DNA of 5,156 nt from an uncultured Verrucomicrobiota bacterium. GTDB taxonomy: Bacteria > Verrucomicrobiota > Kiritimatiellia > RFP12 > UBA1067. The stretch is from NCBI GenBank assembly GCA_946615275.1, contig CAMOHV010000134.1, positions 1 through 5,156 of the forward strand, read 5' to 3'. A model generated the notes under the pieces. That model saw only the letters and a list, made by a program, of their open reading frames with translations. It was not told the origin of the DNA and did not search any database. Both the position numbers and the translations under genes were made by a program. Each line of letters begins with the position of its first letter. Position 1 is the first letter of the stretch. Shown here in pieces: positions 1 through 5,156 of this stretch.

Positions 1-2
1 CC

Positions 3-839
3 GCGGCGGACCGCCTCACGTCCGCGTTCGACCCGCTCGCGGGAATCGTCCCCGGCGCGTTAGCGCCCGCGTCCGGCGAGACGCTGGATCTCGGCCACGG
101 CGCGAAGATCTCCCTGAAGCCGGTTCCCGGTTCGTCTGCGTTCAAGCCGTTCCTCCTCGCGGAGACGGAGATCACCGTGGCGCAGTACCGTGCGTTCGAT
201 CCGTCCTTCGACAACGGCGTCTACGACATGCACTACAAGGACCAGGTGAAGCGCGGCTACTACATGAACGACGATCCCGTGTTCGGGATGCCCGGCGCGG
301 TGAACTTCCCCGCAGTGCGCATCTCCCATGAGAGGGCCGAGGCGTTCTGCCGCTGGCTCTCCGCGAAGACCGGGCGCGAAGTGCGCCTCCCCACCGAGGC
401 CGAATGGCTCTGGGCCGCGCGCGCCGGCGCCTCCACGCCGTTCTCATGGGGCGGTGTGAACGACGACTTCGGCCCATACGCGAACCTCGCCGACGTCACG
501 CGCCGCGAGCTCGCCGTGGACGGCATCAACCCGAAGCCGATCCCCAATCCCCCCGCCGACCTCGACTGGGAGCTCAAGGACGTCCGCTTCGACGACGGCG
601 TGCTGCATCTTGCGAAGGCCGGCACCTACCGCCCGAACGCCTGGGGCCTCAAGGACATGTTCGGCAATGCGGCCGAATGGACCTCCACCGACGCTGCGTT
701 CGCCGACGGCGTCAAGCGCAAGATCGTGTGCGGCGGCAGCTTCAACGACCGCCAGCACCGCGCGCTCATGCGCTGGGGCTACCCGGCCTGGATGCGCCCG
801 TTCGACGTCGGCTTCCGCGTCGCGGTCTCGGTGAAATGA
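3..839 (+). CDS. SUMF1/FGE-sulfatase-fold protein, C-terminal part (5' partial)
   Basis: The reading frame is open to the left edge, so the true start lies outside the window; the in-frame GTG at 177 falls inside the domain and is not a start. The visible 278 residues (numbered from position 3) carry the hallmarks of the FGE-sulfatase (SUMF1/EgtB/PvdO) fold: 'ETEITVAQYRAF' near residues 53-64, 'AEAFCRWLSAKTGREV', 'RLPTEAEW' at 128-135, 'NAWGLKDMFGN' from 212 followed by 'EW', then 'GGSF' at 244-247 and a closing 'GFRV' at 270-273. This is a C-type-lectin-like fold. In true formylglycine-generating enzymes two active-site cysteines follow the GGS motif. Here that stretch is 'NDRQHRALMRW' with no cysteine, so sulfatase activation is unlikely; a binding or structural role is the better inference. 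Tails of this type are, from memory, common in PVC bacteria. Residues 1-45 may be a linker from an unseen upstream domain. The stop is TGA at 837-839, followed by a terminator-like structure. Family assignment is confident; function is unknown. Confidence 0.9.
   Translation, partial: AADRLTSAFDPLAGIVPGALAPASGETLDLGHGAKISLKPVPGSSAFKPFLLAETEITVAQYRAFDPSFDNGVYDMHYKDQVKRGYYMNDDPVFGMPGAVNFPAVRISHERAEAFCRWLSAKTGREVRLPTEAEWLWAARAGASTPFSWGGVNDDFGPYANLADVTRRELAVDGINPKPIPNPPADLDWELKDVRFDDGVLHLAKAGTYRPNAWGLKDMFGNAAEWTSTDAAFADGVKRKIVCGGSFNDRQHRALMRWGYPAWMRPFDVGFRVAVSVK
731..785 (+). repeat. 55-bp exact direct repeat, copy 1 (inside the FGE-like gene)
   Basis: This segment is identical to 5102-5156. It encodes the GGSF motif and the following residues up to 'GYP' (residues 244-261 of the visible protein), which is the loop region of the lectin-like fold. 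The base before the repeat differs between the copies (g at 730, t at 5101), so the match starts exactly here. Its right boundary is unknown because copy 2 is cut by the window edge. Confidence 0.97.
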
Positions 840-840
840 G

Positions 841-893
841 ATTCCGCCTGCCCGTTCGGAAGCCGATGGGGGCTGACCCCTCGCGGAATTTTT
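841..893 (+). terminator. Probable intrinsic terminator of the FGE-like gene, with nested hairpin
   Basis: One base after the TGA stop, ATTCCGC (841-847) pairs perfectly with GCGGAAT (883-889), and the 3' arm runs straight into five Ts (889-893). Inside the large loop a second small hairpin can form from GGGG (868-871) and CCCC (877-880). A 7-bp stem with a T-tract directly after a stop codon is what a Rho-independent terminator looks like, although the 35-nt loop is much longer than usual. The inner GGGG...CCCC palindrome also resembles REP-type intergenic elements. Confidence 0.55.
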
Positions 894-914
894 GAGAATT
901 GAGAATTGAGAATT
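894..914 (+). repeat. Three tandem copies of the heptamer GAGAATT
   Basis: GAGAATT is repeated three times without interruption at 894-900, 901-907 and 908-914, immediately after the T-tract of the terminator. It is a short tandem repeat with a 7-bp period in non-coding sequence. No function can be assigned. Confidence 0.95.
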
Positions 915-960
915 CGCCGCCGCCGGTGGAATAGCCGCTTCGCCGCCTTCCGCCGAATCG

Positions 961-1010
961 CCGCCGGGGGAGGGCCGCGCTCCGTCGCGGCCGCGAATCG
1001 CCCCCGGCGG
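961..1010. repeat. Large GC-rich inverted repeat (stem-loop)
   Basis: CCGCCGGGGG (961-970) is the perfect reverse complement of CCCCCGGCGG (1001-1010). Nested within it, GGCCGCG (973-979) pairs with CGCGGCC (986-992) around a six-base loop. Together they make a two-tier stem-loop with a 10-bp outer stem and a 7-bp inner stem. No T-tract follows on the + strand, so it is not a typical intrinsic terminator. A REP-like palindrome or transcript-end stabiliser is possible. Confidence 0.8.
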
Positions 1011-1114
1011 TAAACATTCACTTCGCATGCCCGAAGTCAGCAGAGCGCGTTGCCGCCGAACTCCCACGATTACGCAAACAATTTGCATTTTCCTAGAATC
1101 GCCCCATACTTGTA

Positions 1115-1143
1115 TTGACAAAGGAGAGGTGAAACGCTATAAT
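1115..1143 (+). promoter_or_regulatory. Consensus sigma-70-type promoter
   Basis: An exact TTGACA at 1115-1120 and an exact TATAAT at 1138-1143 are separated by 17 bp, the ideal housekeeping sigma-factor arrangement. Transcription would start near 1150, giving a 5' leader of about 36 nt before the ATG at 1186. The sequence upstream (about 1070-1095) is AT-rich and could act as an UP element. This promoter would drive the large LamG-repeat gene independently of the upstream gene. Confidence 0.88.
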
Positions 1144-1170
1144 CAACAGCAGAAATTTGCAAAATAAAGA

Positions 1171-1176
1171 AAGGAA
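1171..1176 (+). promoter_or_regulatory. Ribosome binding site of the LamG-repeat gene
   Basis: AAGGAA lies 9-10 bases before the ATG at 1186 in a purine-rich leader. It favours the 1186 start over the internal ATG at 1243, which lacks a well-placed purine-rich site. The 1243 start would, however, give a more ordinary signal peptide. Confidence 0.6.
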
Positions 1177-1185
1177 AGCCAGGTT

Positions 1186-4100
1186 ATGACGAACGCATCT
1201 CTTCGGGGAAAGGCCGATGCGGGAAATCCGCACTACACTATTATGAGTCGCCTTTTCATGATGACTTTTGTTTCCGCCCTGTTTTGCGTCGCCGCAAGCG
1301 GCGAGACCTACACATGGGTCAGAAAGTTGGCGAACGGCACTTTCGACAACGGCGACTGGGAGACGCTTTCAAACTGGACGCTGGAAGGCGGGGCTGCGCC
1401 TGAGGCGTATCCAGGATCCGGGGACGTCGTGGTTCTTCCCGGCGAGCTTGAAAACGGGCAGAACATGCGCCAGCTCAGGATGACGGCGTCGGCGGACGGG
1501 CGCGTGGCGGGAACGGTGCAGGGCGGGCGAGGCTACGAGATACTGCTCGCCGTTCCGCGCAACGGAGCCCAGAGCACGGCGCGGACTATCACGATAGAGA
1601 ATCCGAACGGCTTCGCGGGCGCATGGCACCCGGAGCAGCCGCGGACCACGCTTCTTTTCGAGAACGATTCCACGTTTACGCCGCGCCTCGCGACGCTCGA
1701 GACGCAGGCGCGCGCTTACGTGAACGTCGCGAACGAGGGGGCGCGGGTGAAGGTGGGCCTCTTGAAGGCGAAGAACGACTACCAGTCGTATAACACCTCG
1801 GGAGGCACGAGATACCGCGCCGGCGGCGCGCTTCAGAAGATGGGCCTCGGCACGCTCGAGATCGAGGAGGCCGCCGGCATCGAGGAGCGAATCTACGTGA
1901 ACCAGGGCGCCATCGCGCTTGACGGCCGCCCGAAGCCCTCGGGCTCCGTGGAGTCGATCTTGTCGAGGGCATGGCTGCGGCTCGACGCGACGCTCACGAA
2001 CTCCATGTCGCTCTACACCGGCGCGGACGGGCGCACATACGTCACGAACTGGCCGGACGCGAACGGTTCGGGGCGCGCGGCCAGGCGCGACAAGAAGTCG
2101 AACTTCCCGACGTATTCGGCCGACTTCATCACGGAGGCAAGCGATCCGTTCATCAGCCCCGTGAAGTCCGGGACGGGACTGCCGCTCGTCGATTTCGGCG
2201 CGATGTCCGCATCGCTCGTGGAGACGCTCGGGCCGCAGCACGGGCTTCTGCGTTTCGACGGATGCACGAACGTCCGCGAGCTCTTCATCGTGCGATGGCG
2301 CACGGATCCCAACGCCACGTATTCGTCGCTGATAGGCCACCATTCCCTCTATCCCCTGCACTGCAACGGCAATGCGTCTCTCTTCAGCACGGCGGCCGAC
2401 AAGGCCACGCTCATGGGCGAAGTGCGCCTGAACGGCGTGAGCTCGTTCTACGGGTCGCTGCCCGTCGACTCGTACTCCGACGGCCTCGACACGATGCACC
2501 TCCTGAACGTCGCGCCCACGAACGCGATATCTCTTGACCTCCTCGGCTCAGAGCGCTATTTCAGCGCCCGCACGGGCGGATGCCGCATCGGCGAGGTGCT
2601 GATATTCACCGAGAAGCTCACGGAGGCGGAGCGCGCGCAGGTGAACGAATATCTGATGGCGAAATGGTTCAAGGGGTACGTGCCGTGCGACGTGGGCGCC
2701 GTCACGCTCAAGGACGGCACGTCCATAGAGGTGCCGGAGGGGCGTGTCGCGCGCGTCAGGCGCATCACCCTCTGGGGGGACACGCTCGTGAAGACGGGCG
2801 GCGGCACGCTGGTCGTGGACTCCATCTCCCCCGCGAACGCGAAGCTCGACATCCGCGGCGGCGACGTGCGCATAAACCCGGACGCCGACTACGTCGCCTC
2901 CTCCTCCGCCCCCGCCTCATCCCCGTTCGTGTGGCTCGACGCCACCGCCGTGAATACGCTCACGTTCTCCAACTCCGAGGACAACACGGCCTCCTACCTC
3001 ACCAACTGGACAGACAAGGCCGGCGGCTCCATCTACGCCACGATTCCCTGGGGACATAAGTGCTTCTTGGACCACTATCCCACCGTCAAGCAGGACATCC
3101 CGTCCGCCGGGCTCGCGGTGGTGGACTTCAGCAACAACTCCACGGGATACAGCAGCTGGATGTGGCTTTCGACGCGTGGGCGCATTGCATACGAGGGCTT
3201 CATCGTGTACCGCCATGTCCAAAGTACGTGGGGCAACATCTTCGGCAGTTCGTCCATCGAGTTCATGCGCAATGCGCAGGACGTGACTGGGCGGGCAATA
3301 GAGAGCGCGTACGCCGTGCCGCGAGTCGCGGCTTCGCAGTGGACGCGCGACGGCGCGGTGGAGGATCCGTTCACCTTCCGCGAGTCGTTTGTCCGCAGCG
3401 GGGCGTTTTCGCTCATCGCGTTCGCCGCGCCGGAGAAGGTCCAGTCCGATCTCCTTGCGAAGGATCGGCTTGACAGTTCGGCCCAGGGCGTGGGCGGGAT
3501 GCAGATCGGCGAAATGATCCTCTACGACCGCCGCCTCACGGACGCCGAACGCCGCGACACGGAGGCGTATCTCATGAAGAAGTGGCTCGGCAAGGACCAT
3601 CCCGAGGCCGAGGGGGAGAGTACTGTCCCCGCCGTGTACGAGTTCGCGGAAGGCGTCGACCGCGTATTCGACACGGACGACGACCTGTCCGTGGCCGCCA
3701 TCTCCGGCGGCACCTCCACATTCGTTAAGCGCGGCGTCGGCGCAGTGACGATCTCGCCCACCTGCGCCACGCGCGAAGGCACGGACGCGCCTCTCTCGTT
3801 CGTGGTGGAGGAAGGTTCGCTCGCCGTCACATACGACTATCCCGTAAAGCCGCTCTTCCACTTCGACGCCTCAGTCGATTCGTTCGAGGGCGTCTACGAG
3901 GAGGACGGCAAGACGTACTTTACGCGCTGGAACGATCCGGACGACCCGTCCGTGTACGCCACGACGCTCATTTCCAACTCCAAGGTGGTGACGAACGCCA
4001 CGCTCGTGACGGTCGAAACGGCAAGCGGGGTGACGCGCCGCGTGGCCGACTTCGGCGCCGCCAACAGCGCAACGACCTCGGCCGGTCTCGCCATGAGCAA

Positions 4101-5013
4101 GTCCTTCAGCACTGTGCGCGACGCATTCACGATCCATGCCGATCGCGACGGCAACCAGTGCCTATTCGGGCACAGCAGCGCCATTCAGTACCTTCGCGGC
4201 TGGAGTGCCTATCATCAGCTCATTCAACGATACAACGAAACCGTCCATCCCGTTTCCGACGGCTACATCGCCGTGGACAGCGTGGAGAAGGCGTACAACT
4301 ACGTCCTGCCCGCAGGCTTCCATCTGGTGAACTTCGCCCCCACGAACAACACCTCCGTGAATAGGATCGCGCTCGACCGGACAACGACGGGCGGCGGATG
4401 CCGGATCGGCGAGCAGGTCGCGTTCTCCGAGACGCTTGCGACGAACCGCCGCGCCGCCGTCACGTCCGCCCTCATGGCGAAGTGGTTCGAGTCGCGCGAC
4501 GTGCCGACGTGGACGAACTCCATCGCCGAGGTGGCGCTCGACGGCGGCTCGCTGTCGATCGCGTGCGCGGACGACCCGGTTGTGACGAATGCCGTGTTCG
4601 TGGCGGCGGACATCGAGGGCCACGGCGGCATCTCCGCCGCGAAGACGCTGTGCGTCACAGGGAGCGTGGCTGCGGCCGGCGGCGCGCTTTCCTTCAATGG
4701 CAACATGTCGCTCGCCGACGGTGCCGAGCTGAAGGTGTCCTTCGCGGAGGACGGAACCCCTTATGTCCTCAATGTCTTGGGCACCCTCTCGTCCGGCGCC
4801 GTCCGCGTCGTGTTCGACGAGGCGACCGTCCAGTTTGCACAGCCCGGATGCAGTTTGATCCTCTCGGCCGGCGTATTCGTGGGCGTATCGCCTCTCGCGT
4901 GGACTGTCGACAGATCGGCGTTCATGCCTCGTCGCACTGCTCATCTTCGATTCCCTGGCGGCGAAGTCTATCTGGACGTGGCCGCCAACGGCACGCTCAT
5001 GATGTTCCGCTAA
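1186..5013 (+). CDS. Large exported protein with three LamG-like domains and autotransporter-type beta repeats
   Basis: This 1275-residue protein begins with a 19-residue extension, then a hydrophobic segment from Met20 (S-R-L-F-M-M-T-F-V-S-A-L-F) ending near 'VAASG-ET', which is a signal peptide probably cleaved about residue 37-39. Residues 40-250 form a beta-rich domain with the W-x(5)-N-W-T motif (58-65), 'GSGDVVVLPG' (77-86), and a 'K-x-G-x-G-T-L ... V-N-Q-G' strand repeat (218-241) like the autotransporter-associated beta-strand family. Three LamG-like domains follow, at about 261-496, 581-802 and 889-1102. Each opens with W/H-x-D-A and closes with GG-x-x-IGE (464-470, 770-776, 1070-1076) and an L-M-x-K-W motif (Trp494, 800, 1100). 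Linkers at 497-580 and 803-888 contain 'K-x-G-x-G' strand repeats. The beta-rich C-terminal region (1103-1275) ends in 'LMMFR', with no beta-barrel, PEP-CTERM, LPXTG or transmembrane anchor. Such domains usually bind glycans or serve as surface stalks, so a secreted or surface-bound role is inferred. It is monocistronic by context: own promoter, hairpins after the TAA stop. Confidence 0.9.
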   Translation: MTNASLRGKADAGNPHYTIMSRLFMMTFVSALFCVAASGETYTWVRKLANGTFDNGDWETLSNWTLEGGAAPEAYPGSGDVVVLPGELENGQNMRQLRMTASADGRVAGTVQGGRGYEILLAVPRNGAQSTARTITIENPNGFAGAWHPEQPRTTLLFENDSTFTPRLATLETQARAYVNVANEGARVKVGLLKAKNDYQSYNTSGGTRYRAGGALQKMGLGTLEIEEAAGIEERIYVNQGAIALDGRPKPSGSVESILSRAWLRLDATLTNSMSLYTGADGRTYVTNWPDANGSGRAARRDKKSNFPTYSADFITEASDPFISPVKSGTGLPLVDFGAMSASLVETLGPQHGLLRFDGCTNVRELFIVRWRTDPNATYSSLIGHHSLYPLHCNGNASLFSTAADKATLMGEVRLNGVSSFYGSLPVDSYSDGLDTMHLLNVAPTNAISLDLLGSERYFSARTGGCRIGEVLIFTEKLTEAERAQVNEYLMAKWFKGYVPCDVGAVTLKDGTSIEVPEGRVARVRRITLWGDTLVKTGGGTLVVDSISPANAKLDIRGGDVRINPDADYVASSSAPASSPFVWLDATAVNTLTFSNSEDNTASYLTNWTDKAGGSIYATIPWGHKCFLDHYPTVKQDIPSAGLAVVDFSNNSTGYSSWMWLSTRGRIAYEGFIVYRHVQSTWGNIFGSSSIEFMRNAQDVTGRAIESAYAVPRVAASQWTRDGAVEDPFTFRESFVRSGAFSLIAFAAPEKVQSDLLAKDRLDSSAQGVGGMQIGEMILYDRRLTDAERRDTEAYLMKKWLGKDHPEAEGESTVPAVYEFAEGVDRVFDTDDDLSVAAISGGTSTFVKRGVGAVTISPTCATREGTDAPLSFVVEEGSLAVTYDYPVKPLFHFDASVDSFEGVYEEDGKTYFTRWNDPDDPSVYATTLISNSKVVTNATLVTVETASGVTRRVADFGAANSATTSAGLAMSKSFSTVRDAFTIHADRDGNQCLFGHSSAIQYLRGWSAYHQLIQRYNETVHPVSDGYIAVDSVEKAYNYVLPAGFHLVNFAPTNNTSVNRIALDRTTTGGGCRIGEQVAFSETLATNRRAAVTSALMAKWFESRDVPTWTNSIAEVALDGGSLSIACADDPVVTNAVFVAADIEGHGGISAAKTLCVTGSVAAAGGALSFNGNMSLADGAELKVSFAEDGTPYVLNVLGTLSSGAVRVVFDEATVQFAQPGCSLILSAGVFVGVSPLAWTVDRSAFMPRRTAHLRFPGGEVYLDVAANGTLMMFR
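1243..1302 (+). other. Signal-peptide coding segment and alternative start
   Basis: ATG at 1243 (Met20) starts a classic short n-region (M-S-R), a hydrophobic core and a small-residue cleavage site (V-A-A or A-S-G, residues 35-39). If translation begins at 1186, the n-region is extended by 19 mostly polar residues. Cys34 is preceded by Leu-Phe rather than a small residue, so it is not a lipoprotein signal. Confidence 0.7.
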
Positions 5014-5029
5014 GTCGCGCCCTTAAGTC

Positions 5030-5047
5030 GCGCCCTTCGGGCGCTTT
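5030..5047 (+). terminator. Hairpin 1 after the LamG-repeat gene, possible terminator
   Basis: GCGCCC (5030-5035) and GGGCGC (5039-5044) form a perfect 6-bp stem around the loop TTC, followed by TTT (5045-5047). It lies 17 bases past the stop codon. The T-run is short, so termination is plausible but not certain. Confidence 0.45.
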
Positions 5048-5052
5048 AAGTC

Positions 5053-5070
5053 GGCGGCTTCGCCGCCTTT
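5053..5070 (+). terminator. Hairpin 2 after the LamG-repeat gene, possible terminator
   Basis: GGCGGC (5053-5058) and GCCGCC (5062-5067) form a second perfect 6-bp stem with the same TTC loop and a following TTT (5068-5070). With hairpin 1 it would make a double terminator. It may instead be part of a repeat element, because the 13-mer GCTTCGCCGCCTT here (5057-5069) also occurs at 937-949 in the other spacer. Confidence 0.45.
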
Positions 5071-5101
5071 AAGTCGCCGCTGCAGCCTGGCGTTGCAAGT
5101 T

Positions 5102-5156
5102 CGGCGGCAGCTTCAACGACCGCCAGCACCGCGCGCTCATGCGCTGGGGCTACCCG
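5102..5156 (+). repeat. 55-bp exact direct repeat, copy 2 (window edge, no gene start)
   Basis: This segment is identical to 731-785 inside the FGE-like gene, including all eight adenines. Read in the same frame it would encode GGSF and onward. Upstream in that frame there is a TAA at 5070-5072, and the ten codons between the stop and the repeat (gtc gcc gct gca gcc tgg cgt tgc aag ttc) include no start codon. It is therefore not the start of an intact gene. It could be a template-like repeat, a paralogue fragment, or an assembly overlap. Confidence 0.95.

Larger units (their letters stand above)
840..1185. other. Intergenic region between the two genes (346 bp)
   Basis: No plausible gene is seen here. 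In order it holds the terminator-like stem (841-893), three tandem GAGAATT heptamers (894-914), a GC-rich stretch with a large inverted repeat (961-1010), and an AT-rich section from about 1065 that contains the promoter and 5' leader of the downstream gene. The octamer GAATCGCC occurs three times (955-962, 995-1002, 1096-1103). The change from GC-rich hairpin sequence to AT-rich promoter sequence is sharp. Confidence 0.85.
5011..5076 (+). repeat. Tandem array of TAAGTCG-headed hairpin units
   Basis: TAAGTCG occurs four times, starting at 5011, 5024, 5047 and 5070. The first copy's TAA is the stop codon of the LamG-repeat gene. 5011-5023 and 5024-5036 are an exact 13-bp tandem duplication. 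5024-5046 and 5047-5069 are two 23-bp units with the same layout: TAAGTC, a 6-bp stem, a TTC loop, the opposite stem arm, then TT. The two stems differ in sequence but both pair perfectly. Confidence 0.93.

Noticed and set aside
177..179. GTG as start of the first gene
   Set aside because: The frame is open upstream to the window edge, and the conserved 'ETEIT' segment of the FGE domain lies before it, so the gene starts outside the window.
731..839. Confirmed DGR variable region
   Set aside because: Position and fold fit, but there is no reverse transcriptase, no adenine-specific mismatch and no complete template in view. Kept only as a hypothesis in the findings.
444..1121. 225-codon open frame on the - strand covering the end of the first gene and most of the spacer
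   Set aside because: It is antisense to a clear FGE-family gene over half its length, its product has no recognisable motif and is low in complexity, and it would read through the stem-loops and heptamer repeats. It is a GC-rich shadow frame.
1276..1305. Lipoprotein signal at Cys34 of the LamG-repeat protein
   Set aside because: The residues before the cysteine are Ala-Leu-Phe. A lipobox needs a small residue directly before Cys, so signal peptidase I processing is more likely.
1369..2499. 376-codon open frame on the - strand
   Set aside because: It lies wholly antisense to the LamG-repeat gene and is rich in Arg, His and Val, as expected from third-position GC bias. No signal peptide or domain is visible.
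2917..3861. 314-codon open frame on the - strand
   Set aside because: Also a shadow of the LamG-repeat gene. The + strand frame has conserved domain motifs across this stretch, whereas the reverse product has none.
4492..5013. Autotransporter beta-barrel or PEP-CTERM anchor at the C-terminus
   Set aside because: The last 170 residues lack a terminal hydrophobic helix with a basic tail, and no 250-residue barrel follows. The end 'LMMFR' does not match either type.
5011..5076. CRISPR array
   Set aside because: The repeated units are 13-23 bp with no unique spacers of constant length and no cas genes. It is a hairpin repeat array.

Overview
The window holds two genes on the + strand and two short non-coding stretches packed with hairpins and repeats. 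Base composition is GC-rich except in the promoter region (about 1065-1185). Two protein types stand out. One is a SUMF1/FGE-sulfatase-fold protein of the cysteine-less kind. The other is a large exported protein that alternates LamG-like (concanavalin A-like) domains, each ending in a 'GG-x-x-IGE ... YLM-x-KW' signature, with autotransporter-type beta-strand repeats. Together they suggest a PVC-group bacterium, most likely a Kiritimatiellota or Lentisphaerota-like lineage from a gut or anoxic habitat. That assignment is inference from protein style; no marker gene is present.

Layout. Positions 3-839: the 3' part of a gene ending in an FGE-sulfatase (C-type-lectin-like) domain, with its 5' end outside the window. 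Positions 840-1185: an intergenic region with a terminator-like stem-loop ending in T5, three tandem GAGAATT heptamers, a large perfect inverted repeat (961-1010), and then an AT-rich promoter with exact TTGACA and TATAAT boxes 17 bp apart. Positions 1186-5013: one 1275-residue secreted protein with an N-terminal beta domain, three LamG-like domains separated by beta-strand linkers, and no recognisable membrane anchor. Positions 5011-5076: a tandem array of small TAAGTCG-headed hairpins that begins on the stop codon. Positions 5102-5156: an exact 55-bp copy of part of the first gene (731-785), running into the window edge.

How the parts relate. The two genes point the same way but are separated by a terminator-like structure and a strong independent promoter, so they are probably transcribed separately. 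Both look like accessory functions (a lectin-fold protein and a surface or secreted binding protein), but no shared pathway can be shown.

The most intriguing signal is the 55-bp copy. It begins at the conserved GGS motif of the lectin-like fold, the place where diversity-generating retroelements place their variable and template repeats, and it sits in sequence with no start codon. However, it contains no adenine-specific differences, no reverse transcriptase is visible, and a match of exactly 55 bp ending at the window edge is also what a k=55 assembly graph would leave. It is therefore a lead, not a demonstrated system.
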